In this document: one piece after another, positions 17,369 through 27,338 of the stretch
Layout: each line of letters begins with the position of its first letter
Numbering within the stretch: the first letter of the stretch is position 1
NCBI GenBank assembly: GCA_031269945.1
Contig: JAISYK010000007.1
Location: 62,001-126,000 of the forward strand
Source of the DNA: Candidatus Endomicrobiellum calonymphae
GTDB taxonomy: Bacteria > Elusimicrobiota > Endomicrobiia > Endomicrobiales > Endomicrobiaceae
Direction: 5' to 3'
Length of the DNA stretch: 64,000 bases
Made by a program: the position numbers and the translations under genes
Notes under the pieces: model-generated
Database searches by the model: none
What the model was told of the DNA's origin: nothing
Seen by the model: the letters and a program-made list of their open reading frames with translations, nothing else

Positions 17369-18664
17369 ATGATGATGTCTGCGTTGCCTAAGAATAGTGT
17401 TATAGCCAAGAAATTTAAATATTGGCAAATTCGTACAATGGTGGCGACATGGGTGGGCTATGCTATGTTTTTTGCAATACGCAAGAATTTAGGTATGGCT
17501 ATGCCTGGAATCCAATTGGAATTGGGTATAACGAAAGAGCAACTTGGTATTTTCATAAGTTTAAATGGAATAATGTACGGAATATCTAGGTTCACAAATG
17601 GTTTTATTGTTCATAAATTTACAGCTCGCAGTTTTATATCATGTGGTCTATTTTTATGTGCTATATGTAATATTGCTTTTGGTTTTAGTTCTACATTGAT
17701 TATCATGGGTATTATATGGATTCTTCATGGCTGGGTACAAGGTATGGGTTGGGCTCCAAATGCGAGACTACTTCCGCATTGGATCCCACCTAAAGAGCTT
17801 GCAACAAAAATGGCTCGTTGGACAACTTCTAATTGTGTGGGAGCGGTTGTGTCTATTATTACTTGTAGCTACCTTGCTACATGGAGTTGGAGAAGTGTTT
17901 TTTATATACCTGGATCTGTTGCTATATTAGTGGCTGCTGGGATATGGCTTATAATACGTGATACACCTAGCTCTGTGGGCTTACCAGAGCTGTCAGCAGG
18001 CGAAAATTATAAAAAAAGTGATGACAAAAAAAAAGAATCTGCTGAATACAAACAATTCATAAATAGAATGGTATTTAAAAATCCTTATGTTTGGATCATT
18101 TCGATTGCTAATTTTTTTGTTTATATTTTAAGGTTTGCAATTTTAGATTGGGGTCCAATGTTGTTAAAGGAATGGAAAGGTATGGCTTTGAAAGATGCAG
18201 GCCTAATGCTTGCTTCTTTTGAGATATCTGGTGCTGTAGGCATATTGTTATGCGGATGGATTACGGATAAATATTTTGGTGGTAGGGGGCTGCGTGTTTG
18301 CCTCATTACTATGATGGTTGCCTCATTTTTTATGTTTTTATTTTGGCGTACAATTGCTGCACCTGCGTGGATATCTTCAATATGCTTGATATGCTCAGGG
18401 TTTTGTATTTATGGCACACAGTCGCTTATTCTTAGTACTGCATCTAATATAGCCACTAAGCGTGCCTCAGCAGCAGCGAATGGTCTTGTGGGAATTTGGG
18501 GGTATGCAAGTACAGTGGTGACAGGTTGGTTGTTTGGTTTGTTGACGGATATTTATGGTTGGCAGATTTCTTTTAAGTTTATTATGCTAGCTGGATTTAT
18601 CGGAGCAATTGTTCTTGCTTTCGCTTGGAGGTGCAAAGCTACAGGATATGATAAAATAAGTTAA
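17369..18664 (+). CDS. Organophosphate:phosphate antiporter family MFS transporter (sugar-phosphate uptake, UhpC/GlpT type)
   Basis: The 431-residue membrane protein has about 12 hydrophobic segments. It shows the OPA-family signatures GYAMFFAIRKNLGMAMPG near the start and GWVQGMGWAPNARLLPHW around residues 120-137, close to the GlpT/UhpT/UhpC core. Such proteins exchange inorganic phosphate for glycerol-3-phosphate or hexose-6-phosphate in the inner membrane. For a symbiont living inside a host cell this would let it take already phosphorylated sugars from host cytoplasm. Ribosome-binding site GGAGGG precedes three tandem ATGs (17369, 17372, 17375). There is no adjacent sensor or regulator. 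UhpC can be a sensor rather than a transporter, but with no UhpAB here transport is more likely. Confidence 0.82.
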   Translation: MMMSALPKNSVIAKKFKYWQIRTMVATWVGYAMFFAIRKNLGMAMPGIQLELGITKEQLGIFISLNGIMYGISRFTNGFIVHKFTARSFISCGLFLCAICNIAFGFSSTLIIMGIIWILHGWVQGMGWAPNARLLPHWIPPKELATKMARWTTSNCVGAVVSIITCSYLATWSWRSVFYIPGSVAILVAAGIWLIIRDTPSSVGLPELSAGENYKKSDDKKKESAEYKQFINRMVFKNPYVWIISIANFFVYILRFAILDWGPMLLKEWKGMALKDAGLMLASFEISGAVGILLCGWITDKYFGGRGLRVCLITMMVASFFMFLFWRTIAAPAWISSICLICSGFCIYGTQSLILSTASNIATKRASAAANGLVGIWGYASTVVTGWLFGLLTDIYGWQISFKFIMLAGFIGAIVLAFAWRCKATGYDKIS

Positions 18665-18782
18665 ATTGCCTTAGGTTTAAAATGTCGTAATATATATATA
18701 TATTGTATATATAATCTCTTACGTTGTTGTTTTGAGAAATTTTGAATTTTTGTTTTTTATTTTTGGTTTTATATGGGGTTTT

Positions 18783-19427
18783 ATGGGTTTTAGTTTTTTA
18801 ATTTTTGATTTAGATGGAACTCTTATCAATTCTCAAATAGATATAGCTTCGGCTGTTAACTCAGTTAGGTGGAAATATGGTTTTGAGCGTTTATCGGTAA
18901 AACGAATACGCTCTTACTTGGGGAGTGGCATCGATAGGCTTTTAGATAAAGCTATTCCGAAAAAAAAGGGAATAGATAAATCGGAAGTCGTTGAGTTGTT
19001 TGAATTTTATTATGGTGAATGCTTAGTTAATGCTACAGTTATATATGATGGTGTTGTGGAGATGCTTGAAGCTTTAAAAAATAAAGATAAAGCGATTTTG
19101 TCAAATAAGACTGAAAAATTTTCGTGTGAAATTGTGAAACGATTGAAAATTTCTAATTATTTTATTAAGGTTTGGGGAGGAGATAGTGTGATTGGGGCAA
19201 GAAAGCCTGACCCTAGGCCTGTTGTAAATTTGATAAAAGTTACGAATTCTGATATTTCAGAAACTGTGATGATAGGTGATGGTGCAAATGACTTCTTAGC
19301 TGCTAAGGCCGCTGGCATACCATCTATAGCCGTATCATACGGTTACTCAGATGTAAGACTGATAAATCGGTACAACCCTGATTTTATAGTCAAAACCCCT
19401 AAAGACATTATTGATATAGTTTTTTAA
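18783..19427 (+). CDS. HAD-superfamily phosphatase (phosphoglycolate phosphatase-like)
   Basis: From the ATG at 18783 the protein is 214 residues. This start puts FLIFDLDGT at the N-terminus as is usual, and GGGG lies just upstream. The longer in-frame TTG at 18732 would add an unlikely hydrophobic tail. HAD motifs are DLDGT (I), LSNK (II), KPDP (III) and GDGANDFLAAKAAG (IV), with an alpha-helical cap in between. Likely substrates are phosphoglycolate, sugar phosphates or nucleotides; the exact one cannot be read. It follows the sugar-phosphate antiporter by 118 bases, which may or may not be meaningful. Confidence 0.82.
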   Translation: MGFSFLIFDLDGTLINSQIDIASAVNSVRWKYGFERLSVKRIRSYLGSGIDRLLDKAIPKKKGIDKSEVVELFEFYYGECLVNATVIYDGVVEMLEALKNKDKAILSNKTEKFSCEIVKRLKISNYFIKVWGGDSVIGARKPDPRPVVNLIKVTNSDISETVMIGDGANDFLAAKAAGIPSIAVSYGYSDVRLINRYNPDFIVKTPKDIIDIVF

Positions 19428-19603
19428 TTAAGCAGGTAGATCTTTTTTATGATTATAATATAAAAGAATGGACGCTCTCTTCTGTGTTTTTAATCTTAAA
19501 AGAATATCGCGCGAGAGGGGCACTTTCTGTGTGTTTGTTTAAGGTTTGACATTATGGCCTGACATCTACACATCATACTTTTTTGAGCCTTAAATAATTA
19601 AAG

Positions 19604-20101
19604 TTATAACAGGCGGCTTATAGAAAAACTATTGAGCTGTAAAGTAAAAAATTCTATTCCCGAAGCAGAGAAGAGTTCTTTGAATGAGTTATCGGGATAT
19701 TCAACGGCCGTGATTACTTTTTTAATAGCTGCATTTATTATCATTTTAGCACATAATATGCATGGAGAGTGTGTGCAATAAAGCGTTGCCCATTTAGTGT
19801 TTGTGCCGTTATACCCACCTTGCATGATTGCGTTTTGCTCGGCATGAATTGCTCTGCATATTTCATGTCTTTGTCCAGAAGGAACATTAAATGTATTTCT
19901 TAAGCAACCGAAATGTGTGCAGTCCTGCAAACCTACTGCAGCCCCGTTATAACCTGTTGTTAAGATTCTTTTGTCTTTTACTATAACTGCTCCGACATGA
20001 TGGCGTACGCATGTAGACCTTTCAGCTACAAGCCAAGCAAGCTTCATGAAATACTCATCCCATGTTGGACGACTATGTTTTTTTATTTTCTCACTCTTCA
20101 C
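19604..20101 (-). CDS. comEB: Deoxycytidylate (dCMP) deaminase, ComEB type
   Basis: The 165-residue protein is one of only two intact genes on the minus strand. It has the zinc-dependent cytidine/deoxycytidylate deaminase motif: HAEQNAI (Zn-ligand His and catalytic Glu) and SPCILC (two Zn-ligand Cys). The N-terminus RPTWDEYFMKLAWLVAERSTC is typical of dCMP deaminases. It converts dCMP to dUMP, the substrate of thymidylate synthase. This matters because the dCTP deaminase homologue at 48953 has lost its catalytic Glu. It is divergent from glyQ, with about 110 bases between the starts. All catalytic residues are present. Confidence 0.93.
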   Translation of the reverse strand: MKSEKIKKHSRPTWDEYFMKLAWLVAERSTCVRHHVGAVIVKDKRILTTGYNGAAVGLQDCTHFGCLRNTFNVPSGQRHEICRAIHAEQNAIMQGGYNGTNTKWATLYCTHSPCILCAKMIINAAIKKVITAVEYPDNSFKELFSASGIEFFTLQLNSFSISRLL

Positions 20102-20213
20102 GTTAAGTATTGAATTAAAAAATTGAAATTATGTCAAATACATCTATGTTTTTTTTTGCTAAAATCGGAATAACCTACGATTGGGATGGATTGTAATATT
20201 TAGGGGACTCTAT

Positions 20214-21062
20214 ATGAATTTTCAAGGAATTATCATGTCCTTACAAAGATTTTGGTCTGAAAAGGGGTGTCTTCTATGGCAGCCTTATGATCTAGAAAAA
20301 GGAGCAGGAACATTTAATCCTGCTACATTTTTGCGTTGTTTGGGTCCAAAGCCATGGAATGTAGCTTATGTAGAAGCTTCTAGAAGACCTTCCGATGGTA
20401 GGTATGGCAAAAATCCTAATAGATTGCAACGCTATTACCAATTCCAAGTTGTTATGAAGCCTGCCCCTAAAGATGTGCAACAAATTTATTTGAAAAGTTT
20501 AGAAACCATAGGAATTAGCTCGAAAAAGCACGATGTTAGATTTGTTGAGGATGATTGGGAATCTCCGACCCTTGGTGCATGGGGGCTTGGCTGGGAAGTT
20601 TGGATTGATGCTATGGAAGTGACACAGTTTACGTATTTTCAGCAAATTGGGGATATTAATTTAAATCCAATTTCTGTTGAAATTACGTATGGCACTGAAA
20701 GACTTGCAATGTATGTTCAAAAAAAAAATAATGTTTATGATTTACAGTGGAACGATGATGTGACCTATGGAGATGTGTGTCTTGAAGAAGAAAAAGAATG
20801 GTCTCTCTATGGGTTCGAAGCATCCGATGTGAAGTTGTTAAAAAAACATTTTGATGATTGGGAAAAAGAAGTAAAAAGGCTTGTTGAAATAAAGCTTGTG
20901 TTTCCTGCTTACGACGCAGTCATGAAGTGTTCTCATTTATTTAATTTGCTTGAAGCGAGAGGAGCTATTGCAGTTTCTGAGAGAGTTGATTATATTTTAA
21001 GGGTACGTGCTATAGCTAAAATTGTTGCTGAAGAATATTTAAGATTTATTACAGGGGTGTGA
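20214..21062 (+). CDS. glyQ: Glycyl-tRNA synthetase alpha subunit
   Basis: From the ATG at 20214, preceded by AGGGG, the protein is 282 residues. An in-frame TTG at 20181 is less likely because GlyQ normally starts near [13 protein letters not shown]. Conserved stretches [33 protein letters not shown] and YFQQIG mark the catalytic subunit of the bacterial alpha2-beta2 (class IIc) enzyme, which charges tRNA-Gly. The stop overlaps the GTG start of glyS by 4 bases, giving translational coupling. Confidence 0.97.
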   Translation: MNFQGIIMSLQRFWSEKGCLLWQPYDLEKGAGTFNPATFLRCLGPKPWNVAYVEASRRPSDGRYGKNPNRLQRYYQFQVVMKPAPKDVQQIYLKSLETIGISSKKHDVRFVEDDWESPTLGAWGLGWEVWIDAMEVTQFTYFQQIGDINLNPISVEITYGTERLAMYVQKKNNVYDLQWNDDVTYGDVCLEEEKEWSLYGFEASDVKLLKKHFDDWEKEVKRLVEIKLVFPAYDAVMKCSHLFNLLEARGAIAVSERVDYILRVRAIAKIVAEEYLRFITGV

Positions 21063-23179
21063 AGTTGATTAAAGAAAACAAGAAAAATGTTTTACTAGAA
21101 ATAGGTACGGAAGAAATTCCATTCTCTTATATTGAACCTGCTTTAAAACAAATTGAAAGGTTTGCATTAAAAGCTTTTAGTTCTTTGGGATTAAGATATG
21201 AAACTCTTAAAACTTATGCTACCCCTAGAAGACTTGTTTTGATAGTTGAAAATCTTGCGAAGGAAAGTGATGATAAGATTGAGTATATTTTAGGACCATC
21301 CTTAAAAGTTGCTAAAAACGATAATGGTGAATATACGCAAGCAGCTAAAGGATTTGCTTTAAAAAATGGAGTAACTCCAGAAGAACTTATTCCTAAGAGC
21401 ACTGATAAAGGGGATTATCTTTTTTTTTTAAAAAACACTAAAAGTAAAAAAACAGAGAAACTTTTAGGCAAATTTTTTTCAGAACTAATAAATAAAATAT
21501 CTTTTCCAAAAACTATGTTATGGGAAGAAAGTGGATTTAAATTTGCAAGACCTATAAGAAATATAGTTGCACTTTATGGAAGTGAGATAATTGAATTTAA
21601 AATTGCGGATGTGACTTCGTCAAATTGGACTATAGGACTTCATACTTGTAGTGATGAGAAAATAAAAATAGATTTTCCAGAGAATTATTTTTTGACAATG
21701 AGAAACAGATTTGTGATTGTTGAGCAAAAAAAAAGACGTAAAGTAATGAAAAAATCAATGAAATTTGCTGTTAGAAATGTTGGAAATGTAGTTGTTGACG
21801 AATCTCTTATTGACGAAGTGAACTATCTTGTTGAATATCCATCTGCGTTATTGTGTTCTTTTGATAAAAAATATCTTAATTTGCCTTCGGAAGTCCTCAC
21901 TGTATGTATAAAAAAAAATCAAAAATGCTTTTTAGTAAGCGATAAAGATAATAATTTTTCGAATTATTTTGTAGGTGTTAGAAATGGCGTTTCAAAATAT
22001 CAAGAGATCGTAAAAGAAGGATACGAAAAAGTTCTTTCAGCGAGACTTGCTGATGCTAAATTCTTTTATGATAACGATTTGAAAAACGGACTTAAATGCA
22101 ATATAGAAAAATTAAAAGGTATTGTTTTCCATAATGGAATTGGAACACTTTATGAAAAAGTTGAACGTATTAAACGTATAGCGTTTCTTTTTAATAAAGA
22201 GTTTAATATGCATATTAGTGAGAATACTCTAGAGAGAGCAATAATGTTTTCAAAAACTGATTTAGTAAGCGAGATGGTTTTTGAATATCCTGAGCTTCAA
22301 GGTGTAATCGGAAGGATTTACGCATTTAAATTGGGAGAGAGTGCGGATGTCGCTTTATCTATAGAACAGCATTATTGGCCGTTAGTTGCTTCAGGGGAAC
22401 TACCATCAAATGATGTCGCGTTTTTAGTATCTTTATCAGATAAAATAGATACGTTAGTGACAGGTTTTTCAATAGGTCTTTATTCTTCAGGTTCGGCAGA
22501 TCCATATGGATTAAGAAGAGCAGGGATAGGCTTTATAAGGATGATAATGGAAAAATTGCCGAATTGTGATTTAGAATATGTTATGAGGAAAATTTTTGAA
22601 TTTTTGCCTAAAAATGTAACAAATGATATAAAGTTAGAAAATGTTTACAAAAAACTTGTTAATTTTTTGTGCCAAAGAATAGAAAATACTTTTGATGTAG
22701 AAGGATATAATCCATGTGAAATAAAAGCCGTTATAAATATATTAAAATTTAATAGTAAACTTAAAAATCTTGGTACTTTAAGACTAAAACTTAACGCTTT
22801 GCGAGATACCAAATTAGTGTGTGATTTTTCGTCTGTTACAATGTTATTTAAAAGGATAAACAATATTTTAAATCAGGCAAAAAAACAAAATGTTGACATT
22901 TCCGGTACAATAAGAGAGGATCTCATTGTCTCAGATACTGAGAGGATGGTTTATGATGTTGCTAGGAAACTAAAAATGGAAGTCAAAGATCATGTGATAA
23001 ATGGTGAATACGGTGAGATTTTTAATAAAGTAATAAAAATAAAGCCATTGATTGATAGTTTTTTTGAGAAAGTTGTGATAATGACAGAAGATGAAATGAT
23101 AAAATTAAATAGAATTTTTCTTATAAATTACATAAAAGATATATTTGTTGAATTTGTTGATTTTTCATCTCTATACTGA
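21059..23179 (+). CDS. glyS: Glycyl-tRNA synthetase beta subunit
   Basis: The 706-residue protein (E. coli 689) starts at GTG 21059 inside the end of glyQ. Landmarks are [11 protein letters not shown] at the start, the TPRRL motif near residue 55 and the HD-domain-like core around [31 protein letters not shown] lies in the middle and a DALR-like anticodon-binding domain at the C-terminus. It works with GlyQ to recognise and bind tRNA-Gly. The reading frame is complete with no missing region. Confidence 0.96.
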   Translation: MKLIKENKKNVLLEIGTEEIPFSYIEPALKQIERFALKAFSSLGLRYETLKTYATPRRLVLIVENLAKESDDKIEYILGPSLKVAKNDNGEYTQAAKGFALKNGVTPEELIPKSTDKGDYLFFLKNTKSKKTEKLLGKFFSELINKISFPKTMLWEESGFKFARPIRNIVALYGSEIIEFKIADVTSSNWTIGLHTCSDEKIKIDFPENYFLTMRNRFVIVEQKKRRKVMKKSMKFAVRNVGNVVVDESLIDEVNYLVEYPSALLCSFDKKYLNLPSEVLTVCIKKNQKCFLVSDKDNNFSNYFVGVRNGVSKYQEIVKEGYEKVLSARLADAKFFYDNDLKNGLKCNIEKLKGIVFHNGIGTLYEKVERIKRIAFLFNKEFNMHISENTLERAIMFSKTDLVSEMVFEYPELQGVIGRIYAFKLGESADVALSIEQHYWPLVASGELPSNDVAFLVSLSDKIDTLVTGFSIGLYSSGSADPYGLRRAGIGFIRMIMEKLPNCDLEYVMRKIFEFLPKNVTNDIKLENVYKKLVNFLCQRIENTFDVEGYNPCEIKAVINILKFNSKLKNLGTLRLKLNALRDTKLVCDFSSVTMLFKRINNILNQAKKQNVDISGTIREDLIVSDTERMVYDVARKLKMEVKDHVINGEYGEIFNKVIKIKPLIDSFFEKVVIMTEDEMIKLNRIFLINYIKDIFVEFVDFSSLY

Positions 23180-23283
23180 TAAGTTTTCAATTTTTAAATT
23201 TTATTTTAGTGTTTAAAAAGAACTAAATTGAATAAATTGTGTAATTAGACTCTAAATGCGTTTGTGTTATGTGTATGTCATTG

Positions 23284-23312
23284 TTGATTTTTTGATTGTA
23301 GTTTGTTAGAAT
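23284..23312 (+). promoter_or_regulatory. Putative sigma70 promoter upstream of tRNA-Lys
   Basis: TTGATT (23284-23289) and TAGAAT (23307-23312) are spaced by 17 bases. The tRNA-Lys starts 48 bases after the -10 box. It could also drive tRNA-Leu and the tig gene, since no other promoter is obvious between them. Confidence 0.5.
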
Positions 23313-23359
23313 TTCCCCTTCTGAATAGAAGTTTAGAGACTGTTTAAGAAAGATAAGTT

Positions 23360-23432
23360 GCGCTGCTAGCTCAATTGGTAGAGCAAACGACTCTTAATCG
23401 TTAGGTTATAGGTTCAATTCCTATGCGGCGCA
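23360..23432 (+). tRNA. tRNA-Lys (CTT)
   Basis: Acceptor strands GCGCTGC and GCGGCGC pair with one T-G. Anticodon stem AACGA/TCGTT encloses CTCTTAA, anticodon CTT. The T-arm ATAGG TTCAATT CCTAT is perfect. CCA is not encoded. Confidence 0.94.
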
Positions 23433-23491
23433 GGTTTTTGCTGTGTGTCTATTATATATAAGTTGGTTGTTATAAGCTTTTGCATAAAATT

Positions 23492-23573
23492 GCGGATGTG
23501 GCGGAATTGGCATACGCGTATGGCTTAGGACCATATACTGAGAAGTGTGGGGGTTCAAGTCCCTCCGTCCGCA
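23492..23573 (+). tRNA. tRNA-Leu (TAG)
   Basis: This is an 82-base class II tRNA. Acceptor strands GCGGATG and CGTCCGC pair with one T-G. Anticodon stem TATGG/CCATA encloses CTTAGGA, anticodon TAG. A long variable arm is present. CCA is not encoded. Confidence 0.94.
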
Positions 23574-23651
23574 GTGTTGAGATTTTTTATGTTTTATGTT
23601 ATGGGGTTTATAAAACAATAATCATTTTGGAGTTAGAAAGGAAAAGTTGAG

Positions 23652-24971
23652 GTGTTTTTTATAAACAAGCAGATTGATTTTAAACATAGGATTATTAATA
23701 AAAGGTTGTGCTCTGTAAGTGTAGAAGTTGAAGTTTCTGGAGATACTATAGCAAATGAGGTTAGTTCTGTTTTTTCTCAAATACAGCGACAAACAAAAAT
23801 TAATGGATTTAGACAGGGAAAAATTCCTAGAAATATTGTTGAAAAAAAATTTGCTGATAAAAGTAAGAACAAAGCAATAAATAACGTTATCAACAAAACT
23901 ATTTTAAGCATTATTGAAAAAGAAAAATTTGATATGCTCGGATTCCCTATGATTGATGAATTAAATTGCGATTTTGAAAGAAATTTAAAATATCGCTTCA
24001 CTATAGAATGTCATCCTAAAATTGACGTAGAAAATTATAAGAATATTCCGATAAAAAAAGAAATTTTTGAAATTAGTGATGAAAGTTTAAATAGAAGTAT
24101 TGATATTTTAAGAGAAAAAAATGCGAGGCTTGTCCCGTCTAAATCTGGTGAGGTCGATAGATCTAGTTTCGTTTTTGTTAGTTATGATGCTTTTAATCCT
24201 GATGGCAAAATTATTCCTGAAATTGCGACTAAAAGTTATATGCTTGACTTAAGCTCTGAGAGCACGCATGAAGAATTTAAAAAAGTTTTAGAAAATTCAA
24301 AAATTGGAGATGAAAGAAGTGCAAAAATTGAATACCGTGAGGATTATCCTAACAAAACTTTGGCAGGTAAAACTATAGTTTTTAAAATAAAAATAATTGA
24401 AGTAAAGGAAAAGGAGCTTCCGGAACTCAATGATGATTTTGCGAAGGATTTGGGATCTGAAGATATTAAAGATTTAAAAATGAAAGTAAAAAAATATATA
24501 GAATCCGAAAAAAAAATTCGTCAAAATGCGGATGTAAAAAAACAAATCGTTGAATATTTACTTAACAATAAATTTGAAGTTCCACAATCATTGGTCGCAA
24601 GTCAGAAAAAATCTTTGATTGAAAAAATGAAAAAAAATCTAGAAAGTCAAGGTATTTATAAAGAATATGTTCAAAAACAAATCAAGTTTGAAAATGGGAA
24701 ATTAAAAGAAGAAGCAGAGAAAAATGTAAGGCTTTTTTATATTTTAAATGTGATATGTAAAAATGAGAATCTTGCTGTTACAGATTCTGATTTTGAAGTG
24801 GAAAAGAACAGAATAAAGGATTTGAATCCTGGGAGAAAAAGTGTTATTGATAAGTATTTTTTGGAGAAAAAAGATAATATACTACTTTCGCTTAAGGAGA
24901 AAAAGCTATTTAATTTTTTAATTAGTAATGCAAAGATTGAAATAGTAGAAAAGCGTATGCCATTATCCTAA
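23652..24971 (+). CDS. tig: Trigger factor, ribosome-bound chaperone and peptidyl-prolyl isomerase
   Basis: The protein is 439 residues from GTG 23652, with a GA-rich ribosome-binding site upstream. The N-terminal ribosome-binding domain carries GFRQGKIPRNIVEKKF, equivalent to the GFRxGxxP signature. A central FKBP-like PPIase domain (about 165-255) is divergent but recognisable from the GDERSAKIEYREDYPN segment. The rest is the helical C-terminal chaperone domain. It catches nascent chains at the ribosome exit. It is followed by clpP, the classic tig-clpP-clpX-lon order, here interrupted by a decayed gap. Confidence 0.92.
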   Translation: MFFINKQIDFKHRIINKRLCSVSVEVEVSGDTIANEVSSVFSQIQRQTKINGFRQGKIPRNIVEKKFADKSKNKAINNVINKTILSIIEKEKFDMLGFPMIDELNCDFERNLKYRFTIECHPKIDVENYKNIPIKKEIFEISDESLNRSIDILREKNARLVPSKSGEVDRSSFVFVSYDAFNPDGKIIPEIATKSYMLDLSSESTHEEFKKVLENSKIGDERSAKIEYREDYPNKTLAGKTIVFKIKIIEVKEKELPELNDDFAKDLGSEDIKDLKMKVKKYIESEKKIRQNADVKKQIVEYLLNNKFEVPQSLVASQKKSLIEKMKKNLESQGIYKEYVQKQIKFENGKLKEEAEKNVRLFYILNVICKNENLAVTDSDFEVEKNRIKDLNPGRKSVIDKYFLEKKDNILLSLKEKKLFNFLISNAKIEIVEKRMPLS

Positions 24972-25030
24972 AAAATGGACCAAGGTTTAAGGCGATGTGG
25001 TTGTAAGCATTGAGTTGTTATAAGGAGGCA

Positions 25031-25636
25031 ATGATGTCATCATTAATACCTACAGTGATAGAAAAATGGAATCAAGGCTCCGCCGTAACGTATGATTTGT
25101 ATTCGAAACTTCTCAAAGAGAGAATTGTTTTTGTCGGGGATGGAGAGGGCTATGTTACTACTGATTCTGCAAATACTTTAATAGCACAGCTTCTATATTT
25201 GGACTCTGAGGAATCAGATAAAAATATAAGTTTATATGTAAATTCTCCTGGAGGTATGGTTACAGCAGGGTTTGCTGTTTATGATACTATGCAGTTTATA
25301 AAGAGCCCAATAAGCACGATTTGTATGGGAATGGCGATGTCTTTTGGAGCCGTTTTACTTGCTGCTGGGGTAAAAGGCAAAAGGTTTGCCTTGATGCACT
25401 CTCGTATAATGATACATCAACCGTTAATTTATGGCTTATCTGGTACAGTTTCTGATATTGATATAGAAGCAAAGGAACTTATTTATACTAAACGGAAACT
25501 TTCCGAGATAATCTCAAAACATACTGGAAAAAATGTTAAACAAGTGCTAAAAGATACTGATAGAAATTATTATATGTCCGCATATGAAGCAAAGGAGTAC
25601 GGCTTGATAGATGAAGTTGTAGAAAGTCTTAAATAA
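25031..25636 (+). CDS. clpP: ATP-dependent Clp protease proteolytic subunit
   Basis: The start at 25031 is fixed by a perfect AAGGAGG at 25022-25028. An in-frame TTG at 25010 lies upstream of that site and is not used. The product is 201 residues. The catalytic triad is visible: Ser in GMAMSFGAVLLAAG, His in MHSRIMIHQP and Asp in KDTDRNYYMSA. ClpP forms the barrel-shaped protease that degrades unfolded proteins delivered by ClpX, encoded 1.7 kb downstream. The reading frame is full length. Confidence 0.96.
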   Translation: MMSSLIPTVIEKWNQGSAVTYDLYSKLLKERIVFVGDGEGYVTTDSANTLIAQLLYLDSEESDKNISLYVNSPGGMVTAGFAVYDTMQFIKSPISTICMGMAMSFGAVLLAAGVKGKRFALMHSRIMIHQPLIYGLSGTVSDIDIEAKELIYTKRKLSEIISKHTGKNVKQVLKDTDRNYYMSAYEAKEYGLIDEVVESLK

Positions 25637-27338
25637 ATTAATTTATATACGACTTCTTGTGAAATACAGTAATTTTAAAAAGTGTCCTTTGTAATGTGTA
25701 ATGTAGAAATTGTAATATGTTACGAGATAAGAGTTTTATAGTGAAAGTTATGCGTGAATAGGTAGTTCGAATATTGTGCTTCAGAATTAATTTGGAAAGC
25801 GTCAGTGCGTTTAATTATTTCAAAAACTAATGATAATTAATGAAGATGCTAGAGATATCTTGGTTATTTTGAAATAGAGGTGGTATGGGCGTATATTATT
25901 ATAGAGTTGAAAGCTAGAATTAAATGGATCTAGACTACTATATAATGATGTATATAATTGTGGATTGTAAAAGGCGTAAAGAGAGGGAATTTTAGTTTAT
26001 TGTGTCTGGGGATCATGGTGTTAAAGGTAGTTGAGAAAGGCATGAGTATTAGAATCTCTCTGTAGTGAGGATGTAAAAAGTATCTCAATAGTTGTTGTGG
26101 AGAATTTTCATATAATAAGACATTGTTATAAAAAATAGATAAATTAGGAGAGGTGGGGATAATACGAAATATTTGGTCACTGAATTTGCCTCATTTGGAT
26201 CGTGTTAATGGTTCGAGTAATTTTGTAGAAAAGAGACTGAATGGAGAATCTTTATTGGATTTGATTAAATGAACCTGAGGATTGCGTAGAAAATTTGTTG
26301 GGGAATAAGTTAAATTTTTTTTGAATATGGGAACAAAAGAAGAAAATGGGAGATTATGTAGCAGCGGTTGCTTGTAAAAAATCTACATGATGAGGTGGAG
26401 GTTGTTAAGCTTTTAAATTTATTAAAATAAATGTAAATTTAAGAAGAGCTGGAGCGTCGTTTCCTAGAAGTTTTAAAAAAGTTGGACATGATTTATTGTT
26501 TTTACAATAGTAATTATGAAGTAAGATTTTAAAGTGATGAAATAGATGGGCGTTGTGAATTCGTTTTTAATAGTAAAAATTAATAAGATTTGTTGTAAAT
26601 CAAATTAAATAGATTGAATAAGTGTTAAAAGATAAAAGGTCTTCCTTGAAAACAGTGTCTGTCTTGTTGTGACGTCTTCTTCGTGTGATGCTAAAAATAA
26701 GTACGATAATGCGATCTTTCTTTGAGTAAAAATATATAGAAGGTTACTTGGAAATGTGTGTTCACTAAAACGTGTGAAAATTTATTGATGATGAAAGGGT
26801 TTGTGTTTATGTTGTAAATATTGGTAAAAAACCATTTCGTTACGCTTTTGTTTGGTGTGAATATATGATAAAACTAGGTTGAAATCCGGTATGTTGTTAT
26901 ATGGGAGATAGTTTATAGTAAAGTGCAAATATTGAGGGGTAAAGAGCATGTGATAGTTGGAGATCAATGAGTATATCTTAATTTTTTAAATAGACTTTTT
27001 CTAAAAATATAGGGAATAATAGAAATGATAAGGGTGCAATCTATAAGGGTGAGTGTTTGTTATGTACAAAAAATATTTGGACTTTCAGAACTTGTCTCGT
27101 ACCTTCGAGAAGTTTGAGACATATTGCTACTTCTCAATATGAATCATCTGAGAAGTTGTTTGCTTTTTAAAGTGATGCGGATTTAGATTTATTTTGTAAA
27201 GGTGGGGTTGCGTATGTTGCATCTATAATGAGTGAAAGATTGAGTTATACGAGTTTATGAATGATGTCAGAAGTGTGCAGATCTCACAAATAAAGATCAG
27301 CGTAGTAAATAAATGTTAAAATTAGAATAAAGATTATA
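25637..27338 (+). other. Decayed region of 1.7 kb between clpP and clpX
   Basis: No open frame of supported length is found on either strand. Broken + strand frames of coding character remain. Near 26161-26272 one reads NLPHLDRVNGSSNFVEKRL before stops, near 26345-26400 DYVAAVACKKS and near 26440-26500 EELERRFLEVLKKLDMIY. A later piece around 27060-27110 reads KIFGLSELVSYLREV. The remnants could belong to one or two former genes in + orientation. I could not name any of them. The region interrupts what is a contiguous clpP-clpX-lon order in many bacteria. Confidence 0.6.

Noticed and set aside
23421-23618. A minus-strand frame of 65 codons
   Set aside because: It lies over the tRNA-Lys and tRNA-Leu genes on the opposite strand and is a by-product of tRNA sequence.
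25980-26060. Resemblance of the fragment VSGDHGVKG to CobT or a phosphatase motif
   Set aside because: No other motif of either family follows in any frame, so the short match is not evidence.
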